NCBI GenBank assembly: GCA_026705605.1
Contig: JAPPAK010000007.1
Coordinates: 310,001-374,000 of the forward strand
Length of the DNA: 64,000 nucleotides
Source of the DNA: Chloroflexota bacterium
GTDB taxonomy: Bacteria; Chloroflexota; Dehalococcoidia; Tepidiformales; Tepidiformaceae
Direction: 5' to 3'
The notes beneath the pieces were generated by a model, which made no database searches, was not told where the DNA came from, and saw only the letters and a list, made by a program, of their open reading frames with translations. A program made the translations under genes and the position numbers. This document shows positions 37,329 through 47,236 of the stretch, piece after piece (position 1 is the stretch's first letter; the number at the start of each line of letters is the position of its first letter).

Positions 37329-38978
37329 GTGGCAGAACGCATCTTCGTGGCCGTCGCCTGGCCGTATGCGAACTACCTTCTGCACGCCGGCCAGGCGGCA
37401 GGCGCATACCTTCCCGCCGATATCTTCGCCCGCTACCACCGCATGTGCGGCAACGACGTGCTCATGGTGTCGGGTTCCGACTGTCACGGGACGCCCATCA
37501 CCGTGGCCGCCGACAGCGAGGGCATCACCCCGCAAGAGGTGATCGACCGCTACCACCCGAAGATCCTTGAGGCGTGGGAGCGCTTCGGCATCTCGTTCGA
37601 CCTGTTCACGACGACGCTTACCGACAACCACTACGAGACGACGCAGGACCTCTTCACACGACTGCTGGAGAAGGACCTGCTCTATACGGGCACGCAGGAC
37701 CAGCTCTACGACCCCGAGGCGAGGCGCTTCCTGCCCGACCGGTACGTGGAGGGCACCTGCCCGCTCTGTGGCTACAAGGAGGCGCGCGGCGATCAGTGCG
37801 ACCAGTGCGGCTCGCAGCTCGACGCGATCGACCTGATCGAGCCGCGCAGCAAGGTGAGCGGGGCGACGCCGGAGGTTCGGGAGTCGGAGCACTTCATGCT
37901 GCGGCTCTCGGCCTTCAACGCGCAGCTTCGGGAGTGGGTGAGCGCGCAGCCGCACTGGCGGCGGAACGTGTCCAACTTCACGCTCGGCATCCTTGAGGAG
38001 GGGCTGAAGGACCGCGCGATCACGCGGGACATCAACTGGGGCGTGCCCCTGCCGGTCGAGGGGTACGAGGACAAGCGGATTTATGTCTGGTTCGACGCCG
38101 TCATCGGGTATCTCTCGGCGGCGAAGGAGTGGGCCAGGCAGAGCGGCGACCCCGAGGCCTGGCGCCTGTACTGGGAAGACGAGAACACGAAGGCCTACTA
38201 CTTCATCGGCAAGGACAACATCGTCTTCCACACGCTCATCTGGCCGGCGATGCTGCTGGGGTACGGTGGCCTGAACCTGCCGCACGACGTTCCCGCGAAC
38301 CAGTACGTGAACTTCTCGGCGGGGCAGAAACAGAGCAAGTCGAAGGGCACGGCGACGTGGCTGCTTGACCTGCTCGATGCCTACGACGCCGACGTCGTGC
38401 GCTTCTACCTGACGCAGATCATGCCGGAGACGAGCGACTCCGAATTCCGCGAGGAGGAGCTGATCCGCGCGAACAACGAGGTCCTGATCGCGACCTGGGG
38501 GAACCTGGCGAACCGCGTGCTCGCCATGATCCGGCGCAATTTCGACGGCGTCGTGCCGGAGCCGGGGACATTAGGAGCGGAGAGCGAAGCGCTGCTCGCG
38601 ACCGTTCGCGAAGGGTTCGAGCGGGCGGGCGCCGAGTATGCCACCTGCCAGTTCCGGGGAGCGCTGCGAGAAGCCCTGGCCGTGGCCCAGGCCGCCAACA
38701 AGTACCTGGATGAGCGCGCTCCGTGGCGGGCGGTGAAGGAAGACCGCGAGCACGCCGCCGAGACCCTCTACACGGCGCTGCAGGCCATTTCCGCCCTGAC
38801 GGCGCTGCTGCACCCCATCCTCCCGTTCTCCACGAGCAAGCTGCACACGACGCTCGGGCACGAAGGCACGCCCGAGTCGGCCGGCTGGATGCTCACGGGC
38901 GTGCCGGCCGGGCGCTCACTCGGCGAGGGGGGCGCGCTCTACCGCAAGCTGGACGTGCCCGAACCGGTCGCGACCTGA
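37329..38978 (+). CDS. metG: methionyl-tRNA synthetase with altered signature motifs
   Basis: 549 aa from GTG with SD AAAGGGG; a -10-like TAGACT lies at 37293-37298. Class I fold with zinc site CPLCGYKEARGDQCDQCG. The HIGH motif reads His19-Ala-Gly-Gln22 and KMSKS reads Lys334-Gln-Ser-Lys-Ser338, both departures from the usual. Other conserved parts (DCHGTPI, VWFDAVIGY, FIGKDNIVFHT) are intact. It is the only MetRS in the window and no second copy can be judged from here. tatD overlaps its stop (TGATG). Confidence 0.94.
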   Translation: MAERIFVAVAWPYANYLLHAGQAAGAYLPADIFARYHRMCGNDVLMVSGSDCHGTPITVAADSEGITPQEVIDRYHPKILEAWERFGISFDLFTTTLTDNHYETTQDLFTRLLEKDLLYTGTQDQLYDPEARRFLPDRYVEGTCPLCGYKEARGDQCDQCGSQLDAIDLIEPRSKVSGATPEVRESEHFMLRLSAFNAQLREWVSAQPHWRRNVSNFTLGILEEGLKDRAITRDINWGVPLPVEGYEDKRIYVWFDAVIGYLSAAKEWARQSGDPEAWRLYWEDENTKAYYFIGKDNIVFHTLIWPAMLLGYGGLNLPHDVPANQYVNFSAGQKQSKSKGTATWLLDLLDAYDADVVRFYLTQIMPETSDSEFREEELIRANNEVLIATWGNLANRVLAMIRRNFDGVVPEPGTLGAESEALLATVREGFERAGAEYATCQFRGALREALAVAQAANKYLDERAPWRAVKEDREHAAETLYTALQAISALTALLHPILPFSTSKLHTTLGHEGTPESAGWMLTGVPAGRSLGEGGALYRKLDVPEPVAT

Positions 38979-39796
38979 TGCGCCTCTTCGACTCCCACAG
39001 CCACCTCCAGGACGAACGCTTTGACGAGGACCGCGAGTCCGTGCTCGAACGAGCGGCGGCGGGGGGCGTGGCCACCGTCGTCGTGTGCGGCGAGGACGTG
39101 GCCTCCAGCGAGGCGGCGATAGCGCTCGCGACGGGCGCCGAGTCTCCGCGGCTGCTCGCGACCGCAGGCTTCCACCCGCACGAGGCCTCGCAGGCCGGCG
39201 AGGATGCGCTCGACCGCATCAAGGAGCTGGCCGCGGGCGGGAACGTGGCGGCCATCGGCGAGATCGGGCTCGACTTCTACCGGGACCTGTCGCCCCGCGA
39301 CGTGCAGCGCCGCGTCTTCGACGCGCAGCTCGCGATCGCGGCGCGGTTGGGGCTGCCCGTAACGATCCACTCGCGCGATGCGGAGGAGGAGCTGGCGCCG
39401 CACCTCGCGCGCTACGCCGCGGAATCGCCGCTGGCGACGCAGGGGCGGCCGCCGGGGGTGCTGCACGCATTCGGGGGGACGCTCCAGCAGGCACGGCGGT
39501 ACGCGGACATGGGGTTCCTGATCTCGCTGACCTGCTCGGCGGGCTACCCGCGCAACGACGAGGCCCGCAACGTGGCAGCGGGGCTGCCGCTGGGCTCGCT
39601 CCTGATCGAGACGGACAGTCCCGCGCTCCCGCCACAGTCGCGGCGGGGCACACGCAACGAGCCGGCGAATGTGCGGGTGACCGCCGAGGTCGTGGCGGAA
39701 GCACGCGGTTTGAGCGTCGAGGCCGTGGCCGAGGCCACAACGGCCAACGCGGAAGCGCTCTTCGGCGTGGCCGCGGCAGTGGAGGCGCGCGCATGA
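38978..39796 (+). CDS. tatD: TatD-family metal-dependent hydrolase
   Basis: 272 aa. Metal ligands: FDSHSHLQ near the N terminus (HxH), GEIGLDFYRD, TIHSRDA, HAFGG and ETDSPAL near the C terminus. TatD proteins are Mg-dependent deoxyribonucleases or related hydrolases. The start overlaps the metG stop and its own stop overlaps the next gene (ATGA), so all three are coupled. Confidence 0.94.
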   Translation: MRLFDSHSHLQDERFDEDRESVLERAAAGGVATVVVCGEDVASSEAAIALATGAESPRLLATAGFHPHEASQAGEDALDRIKELAAGGNVAAIGEIGLDFYRDLSPRDVQRRVFDAQLAIAARLGLPVTIHSRDAEEELAPHLARYAAESPLATQGRPPGVLHAFGGTLQQARRYADMGFLISLTCSAGYPRNDEARNVAAGLPLGSLLIETDSPALPPQSRRGTRNEPANVRVTAEVVAEARGLSVEAVAEATTANAEALFGVAAAVEARA

Positions 39797-40770
39797 CGCA
39801 GACGCAGCCACAGGCGCTCTACGGCCCGGTCGCCGAGGACCTGATCCTCGTCGAGGACCTGCTGGAGTCGGTGAAGCGAGTCGACCTGGCGCCCCTGCGC
39901 CTGATGCTGGACCACGCCCTCGCGCCCAGGGGCAAGCGGCTGCGGCCCGCGCTGGTGCTGCTGGCGGGCACGTTCGGCGACTACAACCTGAACCGGCTCG
40001 TGCCCCTGGGCACGGCCATCGAGCTGCTGCACACGGCCAGCCTCGTCCACGACGACGTCGTCGACGGGGCGACGAGCCGGCGCGGCCGTCCGACCGCCAA
40101 CGCGGTTTTCGACAACGCCCTGACCGTGCTGCTTGGCGACTTCATGTTCGCCAACGCAGCCGAGATGGTGACGCGCACGGGCAGCCTGCCGGTCACGCGG
40201 CTGTTCGCGCTGGCGCTGATGAAGATGACGAACGGGGAACTCGACCAGGACTCCGCCGCCTTCGACGTGGGCCGCGACGTGCAGCACTACCTCTGGCGCA
40301 TCGGCGGCAAGACGGCGGCGCTATTCGGGCACTCGACGCAGGGCGGCGCTTTGCTGGCAGGGTGCAGCGAGGGACAGGTGGAGGCGCTGCGAAGCTACGG
40401 CTACAACCTCGGCATGGCCTTCCAGATCGTCGATGACATCCTCGACTTCACCGGGGACGAGGCGGAGATGGGGAAGCCGGCGGGGGGCGACCTTCTGGAG
40501 GGGACGATCACCCTGCCGGCGCTGTTCTACCTAGAAACGGCGCCCGGCGAGAACCCGGTGCGGAGCTTCCTCGCAGCGGACGGCGACCGGGCCGCGTTCC
40601 TTCCGGAAGCGCTGGCGGCGGTGGTCGCGTCAGACGCGATCGGACGCGCGCAGGGAATGGCGCAGGAATTCGTGGACCGCGCACTCGAGGGCCTCTCGAC
40701 CCTGGAGGCAACCGACGCGCGCCGCACGCTTGAAGAGCTGAGCAGCTACGTGCTGACCCGCCGCAGCTAG
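39793..40770 (+). CDS. all-trans polyprenyl diphosphate synthase (long-chain type)
   Basis: 325 aa. Asp-rich motifs DDVVDGATSRRGRPT and DDILDFTGD, plus GKRLRPALVLL. The residues before the first Asp motif are small or medium (ELLHTASLVHDD), typical of hepta-/octa-/nonaprenyl synthases that make quinone side chains. It could make the menaquinone or ubiquinone tail used by sdhCAB. Its stop shares CTAG with fmdB. Confidence 0.9.
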   Translation: MTQTQPQALYGPVAEDLILVEDLLESVKRVDLAPLRLMLDHALAPRGKRLRPALVLLAGTFGDYNLNRLVPLGTAIELLHTASLVHDDVVDGATSRRGRPTANAVFDNALTVLLGDFMFANAAEMVTRTGSLPVTRLFALALMKMTNGELDQDSAAFDVGRDVQHYLWRIGGKTAALFGHSTQGGALLAGCSEGQVEALRSYGYNLGMAFQIVDDILDFTGDEAEMGKPAGGDLLEGTITLPALFYLETAPGENPVRSFLAADGDRAAFLPEALAAVVASDAIGRAQGMAQEFVDRALEGLSTLEATDARRTLEELSSYVLTRRS

Positions 40771-41234
40771 CGGAACTTCTTCTTCATGTCCTTGTGGATG
40801 CGCGTGGGCACACCCTTCTTGATGACGTCACGCCGGTCGTAGGCCTGCTTCACCTCCCTGGGGGAGATGGGGTTGTTGTACAGGTCGACGAGATCGCCCT
40901 TGGCAGCGACTTCGCGCATATCGTTGAGCGCCGCGCGCTCGCCACGGGTGAGGCGGGGCTTCGGCTTGGGCTTGTTGATCTCGGGGTGCTCGTTCGGGCG
41001 GCCGCCGGTGACGCGCTTGCTGACCTTCTGGCCCAGGTGCCAGTAGGTGCCGTCGTCGGGAATCTTGCGGGGGTAGCCATCGCGGAAGGTGAACGCCGCG
41101 AAGGACGTGGGCATGATGCGGTCCGCGTCCTCATAGCACTCAGGGCAGGGAACGGCCTCGCCGGCTTCCCGCATCGGACGCAGCTCTTCGAAGACCCCGT
41201 GACAGGGCTGACAGTAGTACTCGTAGAGGGGCAT
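40767..41234 (-). CDS. FmdB-family zinc-ribbon protein with extended C-terminal domain
   Basis: 155 aa. The N-terminal zinc ribbon MPLYEYYCQPCHGVFE...CPECYEDAD (C-x2-C / C-x2-C) is the FmdB signature. Unlike short FmdB proteins it continues with a conserved-looking basic C-terminal half (HLGQKVSKRVTGGRPNEHPE and KPKPKPRLTRGERAAL). Function unknown; FmdB was named for regulation of formamidase. Confidence 0.82.
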   Translation of the reverse strand: MPLYEYYCQPCHGVFEELRPMREAGEAVPCPECYEDADRIMPTSFAAFTFRDGYPRKIPDDGTYWHLGQKVSKRVTGGRPNEHPEINKPKPKPRLTRGERAALNDMREVAAKGDLVDLYNNPISPREVKQAYDRRDVIKKGVPTRIHKDMKKKFR

Positions 41235-41315
41235 GGAGAACCTCCGCTCGCTTGTGGAGCGACTCTTCGTACCGAAGATTCTACCGCGTTCGTCAAAGCA
41301 GGGAACGCTTCCCGG

Positions 41316-42086
41316 CTAGTCCTTCGGGTGAAGCGCGCTTACGCCCTCGACGAAACGGCGCGCATTGGGGTCGCGATCGAGGTGGTAGCGGACCAGCTCG
41401 GCGACGGCGGCGCGCAGCTCCTGCTCGATCCCGGGCGGGGCCTCAAGGGCAACGAACTCCGTCATCGTTGCGCGCCTCGCGAAGCGCATCAGCTTGACGA
41501 CCGGCACCGACACAATGCGTCCCCCACCCGCCTCGGACCGGCACCCGCGGCAGACGAGCCCGCCGGCGCCGGGGGAGAGCAGCGTCTCTTCCTCCGGCAG
41601 GCGATCGCCGCAGAGGACGCAGCCATCGATGTGGGGTTCGTAGCCCAGGAGGGCGAGCAGGCGCAGCTCGAAATGGCGGGTCACGGCGGGCCCGTTCCCC
41701 TCCTGTAGCAGGCGCAGCGCCTCCAGAAGGAGGGCGTACAGCTCGGGGAGCGGCTCGCGCTCCTCGGTGAAGCGGTCGACGAGCTCGAGGCAGTAGAGGG
41801 CCTCGGCGCTCGCGTCGAGGTCCTCGCGCAGGCGGCGATAGGCGTCCACCGTCTCGGCCTGGGTGAAGACGTCGAGGTTGCGTCCCTGGGCGACGAGCAC
41901 GCGGCTGCGGGTCAACGGTTCGAGGTGGCCGCGCATGCGGCTGCGGGCCTTGCGCACACCCCGCGCGATCGCCTCGAACTTGCCCTCGTTGCCGCTGAAG
42001 ACCGTGAGGATGCTGTCGGCCTCGCCGAGGTTGCGGCGGCGCAGGATAACCCCTTCGGCGCGGTAGACGCGGGGCCGCGCCGCCAC
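41316..42086 (-). CDS. recO: DNA repair protein RecO
   Basis: 256 aa. N-terminal OB fold (PRVYRAEGVILRRRNLGEADSI), helical core, and a zinc finger with CVLCGD and VCRGC. It loads RecA with RecR and RecF at gaps. One nt after recR, so it is in the dnaX-ybaB-recR-recO operon. Confidence 0.95.
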   Translation of the reverse strand: MAARPRVYRAEGVILRRRNLGEADSILTVFSGNEGKFEAIARGVRKARSRMRGHLEPLTRSRVLVAQGRNLDVFTQAETVDAYRRLREDLDASAEALYCLELVDRFTEEREPLPELYALLLEALRLLQEGNGPAVTRHFELRLLALLGYEPHIDGCVLCGDRLPEEETLLSPGAGGLVCRGCRSEAGGGRIVSVPVVKLMRFARRATMTEFVALEAPPGIEQELRAAVAELVRYHLDRDPNARRFVEGVSALHPKD

Positions 42087-42087
42087 G

Positions 42088-42693
42088 CTACAGCTCCTGC
42101 CGCCCCTCGAGCGCGCGGGAGAGGGTCAGGTCGTCCATGTACTCGATATCGGCGCCGCTGGGCAGGCCGCGGGCGAGGCGGGTGACGCGAATCCCGAAGG
42201 GCTGGAGGAGGCGCTGGACGTACATCGAGGTGGCCTCGCCTTCGAGGCTGGGGTTCGTCGCCATGATCACCTCGACGACCTGGCCCGCCTCGACGCGCCG
42301 CAGCAGCTCCTGGATGCGCAGCTGCTCGGGGCCGACGCCATCGATGGGGTTCAGGGAGCCGTGGAGGACGTGGTAGAGGCCGCGGAAGCCGCCCGTGCGC
42401 TCGACGACGAGCACGTCGAGGGGCTGCTCGACGACGCAGAGGAGGGTGGGGTCGCGCTGTTCATCGTCGCAGAGGGCGCAGGGGTCGCTCACGGTGATGT
42501 AGAAGCAGGTTTCGCAGAGAACCACGTGCTCCTTCACATCGGTGAGCGCAAGGGCGAGGGCGCGGGCATCGTCCTCGGAGGCGCGCAGCACGTGGTAGGC
42601 GAGCCGCTGGGCGGACTTGGGTCCGATCCCGGGGAGCTTCGAGAACTCCTGGATCAGGCGGGCGATCGGCTCGGGCGCGCCTGCCTCGGGCAC
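42088..42693 (-). CDS. recR: recombination mediator protein RecR
   Basis: 201 aa. Helix-hairpin-helix LIQEFSKLPGIGPKSAQRLAYH, zinc finger CETCFYITVSDPCALC, then a Toprim domain with LCVVEQPLDV and MATNPSLEGEATSMYV. It forms a clamp that works with RecO. Follows ybaB by 6 nt. Confidence 0.97.
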   Translation of the reverse strand: MPEAGAPEPIARLIQEFSKLPGIGPKSAQRLAYHVLRASEDDARALALALTDVKEHVVLCETCFYITVSDPCALCDDEQRDPTLLCVVEQPLDVLVVERTGGFRGLYHVLHGSLNPIDGVGPEQLRIQELLRRVEAGQVVEVIMATNPSLEGEATSMYVQRLLQPFGIRVTRLARGLPSGADIEYMDDLTLSRALEGRQEL

Positions 42694-42699
42694 GCCCGC

Positions 42700-43070
42700 T
42701 CAGCCGCCGAGCCCCGGCAGGTCGAGGCCGCCGGTGAGTGCCCCGAGGGAGTCGGCCTGGAGGGCGTTGGCGCGCTCGGAGGCGTCGTGAATGGCGGCCA
42801 GCACGAGGTCTTCCAGCATCTCCACGTCCTCGGCGTCGACGACGTCGGGCTCGATGGCGATGGCCTGGACCTTCTGCTCACCGTTCATGGTGACGCGCAC
42901 GGCGCCACCGCCGGCCGTCCCCTCGACCGTCTTGGCGGCAAGCTCCTCCTGGGCGCGCTGGAGCATTGCCTGGGCCTCGGCGAGCTGGCCAGTCTGGGCG
43001 GCGCCACGGCCACGCTGCCCGCCGCCTCCGCCGCGACGCATGTAGCGGTTGCGACCGCTGCTCTTGGCCA

Positions 43071-43071
<1 letters not shown>
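42700..43071 (-). CDS. ybaB: YbaB/EbfC-family nucleoid-associated protein
   Basis: 123 aa. The coiled N-terminal ALMLQ-type helix (TGQLAEAQAMLQRAQEELA) and the central GAVRVTMNGEQKVQAIAIEP match YbaB/EbfC, a small dimeric DNA-binding protein. A Gly/Arg-rich N-terminal extension (RRGGGGGQRGRG) precedes it. Start overlaps the dnaX stop by 1 nt (TGATG). Confidence 0.92.
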
Positions 43072-44561
<1,490 letters not shown>

Positions 44562-44627
44562 CGTCCCTCCCGGACCACGGATCGGGTGTCCGCAAGTATA
44601 GAACGGATTTTCGCCCACGGGATCACG

Positions 44628-44655
44628 AAGGCGGGAGCCGAATGGCTCCCGCCTT
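44628..44655. terminator. terminator-like hairpin between dnaX and the 62-aa ORF
   Basis: Perfect 12-bp GC-rich stem AAGGCGGGAGCC (44628-44639) / GGCTCCCGCCTT (44644-44655) with a 4-nt loop, followed on the plus side by GCGTTTCT. On the minus strand it ends the transcript of the 62-aa ORF before the dnaX promoter. Confidence 0.65.
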
Positions 44656-44676
44656 GCGTTTCTACCCAGACCGGAG

Positions 44677-44694
44677 CCCCGCCCGGAGGCGGGG
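44677..44694 (-). terminator. second hairpin 17 nt after the 62-aa ORF
   Basis: CCCCGCC (44677-44683) / GGCGGGG (44688-44694) with a 4-nt loop, right after the stop codon at 44711. With the larger hairpin at 44628-44655 it isolates the 62-aa ORF transcript from dnaX. Confidence 0.5.
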
Positions 44695-44710
44695 TCCCGC
44701 GGAGAGGCGG

Positions 44711-44899
44711 TTAGGCCGCCCGCTCGAGCTCCTTCCCCTTGAGGAAGACGTCGACGGGATGCTCGTCCACTTCGATGTCGCGGTCGCGCGCCTCATCGGC
44801 GCGCAGGGCCTGCCACTCCTTGCGGAAGCGTGCCTCGGGCGAATTCGCCTTGATGACGCGCTCCAGAAGGACCGACCGAACCAGTTCATGCTCAATCAC
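44711..44899 (-). CDS. 62-aa protein of unknown function downstream of a c-di-AMP riboswitch
   Basis: GTG start 7 nt after GGAGG. It begins MIEHELVRSVLLERVIKANS, continues RFRKEWQALRADEARDRDIEVDEHPVDVF and ends KELERAA (given in parts). Highly charged and helical, no membrane segment, no Cys. It is the only ORF between the riboswitch (upstream) and two terminators (downstream), so it is the natural regulated gene. No family recognised. Confidence 0.6.
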   Translation of the reverse strand: MIEHELVRSVLLERVIKANSPEARFRKEWQALRADEARDRDIEVDEHPVDVFLKGKELERAA

Positions 44900-44930
44900 A
44901 GATACACCTCCGATGAGCAATGGCGGCGGC

Positions 44931-44947
44931 GTTCCCGCCACGGGAAC
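44931..44947 (-). other. hairpin in the leader of the 62-aa ORF
   Basis: GTTCCCG (44931-44937) / CGGGAAC (44941-44947), a 7-bp stem with a 3-nt loop, about 30 nt before the start codon. A longer hairpin upstream is CGCTTCG (45032-45026) with CGAAGCG (45012-45006), enclosed by GGGTCT/AGACCC. These may be expression-platform elements. Confidence 0.4.
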
Positions 44948-45049
44948 ATCGCCAGGTGTCGTCGTCGGGGTCGCACGACTGCTTACGGTCGTTGCGGGTC
45001 TGGGCGCTTCGCTGCAAACCGAGTCGAAGCGATCGAGAGACCCCCACGT

Positions 45050-45190
45050 GAGGTCCCTCCTACGCCGGCGGGGTTAGCTGTCGGGCTACGACTGGAGGTG
45101 CCGTCCGCTTTCGCGGTACGCCCCATATGTGGCGGTTCCCCCGCTCCCCCGGAGGGGATTTGGCGACAGCAGAAGCTGTACATCCAGCGT
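45050..45190 (-). promoter_or_regulatory. c-di-AMP riboswitch (ydaO-yuaA class)
   Basis: The minus strand carries the conserved blocks of the ydaO aptamer in order: GCCAAATCC (5' part), GAGCGGGGGAACC (45146-45134), GGGGCG, a GC hairpin CCGCGAAAGCGG, CCCGACAGCTAACC (45085-45072), GGCG, and GGAGGGA (45060-45054). This matches the form seen before cell-wall hydrolase genes in Actinobacteria. c-di-AMP binding to this class usually turns expression off. The downstream gene here is a 62-aa ORF. Exact ends and P1 pairing are estimated by eye. Confidence 0.85.
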
Positions 45191-45232
45191 TGCAGGTGAT
45201 CCGTTAACGCGCCAGTGGGAAGTGGCGGCGGG

Positions 45233-45550
45233 TCAGAAATGGATGGCGAGCCAGACGGTGGGCTCGCCCGGGGTGGTCCAGGCGACGCGGTGGCGGCGGT
45301 GGGCGGGGATGTCGGCCCAGCCTCCGGCCTCCAGCTCCAGCGACTCGCCGTCGTCGAATTCGAGACGGGCACGTCCTCTCACGACCAGGACGAACTCGCG
45401 TTGGGGCTGGTCGTACCAGAAGCCTTCGGGGGAGGCGTGGCCGGTCGAGACGATGCGCTCGATGCGGACGGAGCCGGTCTCCGCGAGCGTCTCGACCAAT
45501 TCCTCGGGAAGGTGGTCGGGGAGGTCGCGGAGGAGGTCACCGCCGGTCAT
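45233..45550 (-). CDS. cupin-fold protein
   Basis: 105 aa from ATG 45550. Cupin features: PEGFWYDQPQREFVLVVRGRARLEF, then DGESLELEAGGWADIPAHRRHRV with the terminal His residues of motif 2. Start overlaps the isomerase stop by ATGA. Substrate unknown; probably a small sugar- or acid-related activity in the same three-gene unit. Confidence 0.8.
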   Translation of the reverse strand: MTGGDLLRDLPDHLPEELVETLAETGSVRIERIVSTGHASPEGFWYDQPQREFVLVVRGRARLEFDDGESLELEAGGWADIPAHRRHRVAWTTPGEPTVWLAIHF

Positions 45551-46371
45551 CGGGCGGCTGCGAGCACGGAGCGCGCGGCCTCGGAGGCGAGGCGGGCGCC
45601 CTCCTCGATGGGGTGGCTGCGCAGCCAGTCGCTGAAGACCTCGACGGCGGTGGGGCACTGCCTGCCGGTGTCGTCGAGGATGCGGAGGAGGCCGGGGAGG
45701 TCGATGTCGCCCTGGCCGGGGAGGAGGCGGTGCCCGATCGTCTCGGCGACGACGTCCGGATCGGGGTCGGCGGGGGCGTCGCTGATCTGGAGATGGATGA
45801 CCTTCTCGCCGGGGATGGTGCGGAGGAGGTCGGGGTCGGGGCCGGAGCGGAACCAGTGCCAGGCGTCGAGCACGAGGCCAGCGTTGGGGCGATCGGCGTC
45901 GCGGACGATGGGCCAGGCGGTGGCGAGGTTGGGAATGCCCGTCCAGGGCAGGAACTCGACGCCTAGGCGCTGTCCGTGGCGGGCGGCCACATCGCAGGCG
46001 ATGGCGAGCCCCTCCGGGGCAGCCGCCGGGTCGGTGGACGGCTCCATCGTGACCGCCAGCACGGTGTCCGAGCCAAGCTCTTCGGCGATGCCGCAGATGC
46101 GGGCCGTTTCCTCTTCGATGGCGTCGCGGTTGGCCGGGCCCTCGGCCCAGGCGGTGATGTACTCCAGCATCGCCAGGACCACACCCTCGCGGTCGAGGAT
46201 GGCGCGCATCTCCGCGTTCGAGAGGCCCTCGGCGCGGGCCTCGTCGTAGTGCGACATCCACATAGAGAGGCCGGCGAACCCATTGGCGCGGGCGGCGCGG
46301 ACCCGCTCGTCGAAGGTCGCGGTTCCCACCGCGCCGAGGCAGAGGACGAGGTCAGCGGGCGTCAGCACCAC
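45547..46371 (-). CDS. sugar phosphate isomerase/epimerase-like TIM-barrel protein
   Basis: 274 aa of the AP_endonuc_2/xylose isomerase-like family. Metal-site residues are placed as in the family: Glu in VEFLPWTG, Asp/His in LVLDAWHWF, His in IHLQISD and Glu in AVEVFSDWL. The fold also serves endonucleases and tagatose epimerases, so the reaction is open. It overlaps the upstream methyltransferase gene by 20 nt and the downstream cupin by 4. Confidence 0.85.
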   Translation of the reverse strand: MVLTPADLVLCLGAVGTATFDERVRAARANGFAGLSMWMSHYDEARAEGLSNAEMRAILDREGVVLAMLEYITAWAEGPANRDAIEEETARICGIAEELGSDTVLAVTMEPSTDPAAAPEGLAIACDVAARHGQRLGVEFLPWTGIPNLATAWPIVRDADRPNAGLVLDAWHWFRSGPDPDLLRTIPGEKVIHLQISDAPADPDPDVVAETIGHRLLPGQGDIDLPGLLRILDDTGRQCPTAVEVFSDWLRSHPIEEGARLASEAARSVLAAAR

Positions 46372-47197
46372 CGGTCCCCCAGGTGATCAGCAGCCCCTGC
46401 AGGGGCGGGCGCCAGTTCGGGCGCCACTCGCTACCAGGACCGCGCTCGAACAGTTCATCGACGTGGGCGGAAACGCGATCCGCAGCCCCCGCCACGCCGG
46501 CCGCCTCGACGTCTTCCAGCGCGAACGCGACTGCCTCCTCCTCGGTCGTGGGGAACTCCGCGCGCTCAGGCCACGTGAACGGTTCCGGCAGGAGGCGCAC
46601 CTCGGGCAGGAGACCGGCCTCCCACATCACGGGGAGGAGCTCGCGGTGGTCGGGCGCGCGCTCCAGCGGGACGCCGTGCGCAATCTCGAAGAGACGGGCG
46701 TTGCGAGCGGGGGGCGTGGGGCTCCAGATCCAGATGGCGGCGCGGCGGGAGGCGGCCCGGTCGAGCTTCAGAACGAACTCGTCGATCTCGCGCACGAAGT
46801 AGACGACATCGACGCTGATGACGAAGTCGCCCTCAGCCTCGGCATCGAGCCATGAGGCGCGTTCAAGCGTGGCGTTGGTGATGCCGGCCTCGCGGGCAGA
46901 GGCAAGAAACTCGTCGCCCATCCCGGGCGAGGGCTCGGCGTTCGTAAGCGCGCGGCAGCGGAGCGCGAGCGGTAGTCCCACGCGTCCGGCGCCACCCCCG
47001 ACATCGACGACGTGGTCGTCGGGGCGGACGAGGGCGGCGATGGCCGCTTCGTTCGCGTCCAGCTCGCGCCGGGGATTGAAGCGGAAGGCCTCCGCCCACT
47101 TGCTCCAGCGATCGGAGTCGTTCGCGACGAGTTGGAGGTCGCTGCGCTGCGCGTTCACGGCGTCGATACGGGCCTGGTAGGCGTCGAGGGCGGTCAT
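46352..47197 (-). CDS. class I SAM-dependent methyltransferase
   Basis: 281 aa. Motif I VVDVGGGAGRVGLPLA (residues ~64-79) and a following acidic residue in NAEPSPGM. Other Rossmann motifs match by position. N-terminal and C-terminal helices extend it. First gene of a unit with the isomerase and cupin, overlapping the former. Substrate unknown. Confidence 0.85.
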   Translation of the reverse strand: MTALDAYQARIDAVNAQRSDLQLVANDSDRWSKWAEAFRFNPRRELDANEAAIAALVRPDDHVVDVGGGAGRVGLPLALRCRALTNAEPSPGMGDEFLASAREAGITNATLERASWLDAEAEGDFVISVDVVYFVREIDEFVLKLDRAASRRAAIWIWSPTPPARNARLFEIAHGVPLERAPDHRELLPVMWEAGLLPEVRLLPEPFTWPERAEFPTTEEEAVAFALEDVEAAGVAGAADRVSAHVDELFERGPGSEWRPNWRPPLQGLLITWGTGGADAR

Positions 47198-47236
47198 GGC
47201 GCGCAGGATAGCCGTTCGCGCGCGGCCGGGTGTGCG

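Noticed and set aside
44900..45232. SRP RNA gene upstream of dnaX
   Set aside because: SRP RNA often lies here, but the conserved GGAAGGAAGCAGCC-type loop is absent and the c-di-AMP riboswitch blocks fit instead.
44983..45372. 129-aa minus-strand ORF spanning the riboswitch
   Set aside because: Overlaps structured RNA and the cupin gene in another frame; Pro/Ser-rich with no motif.
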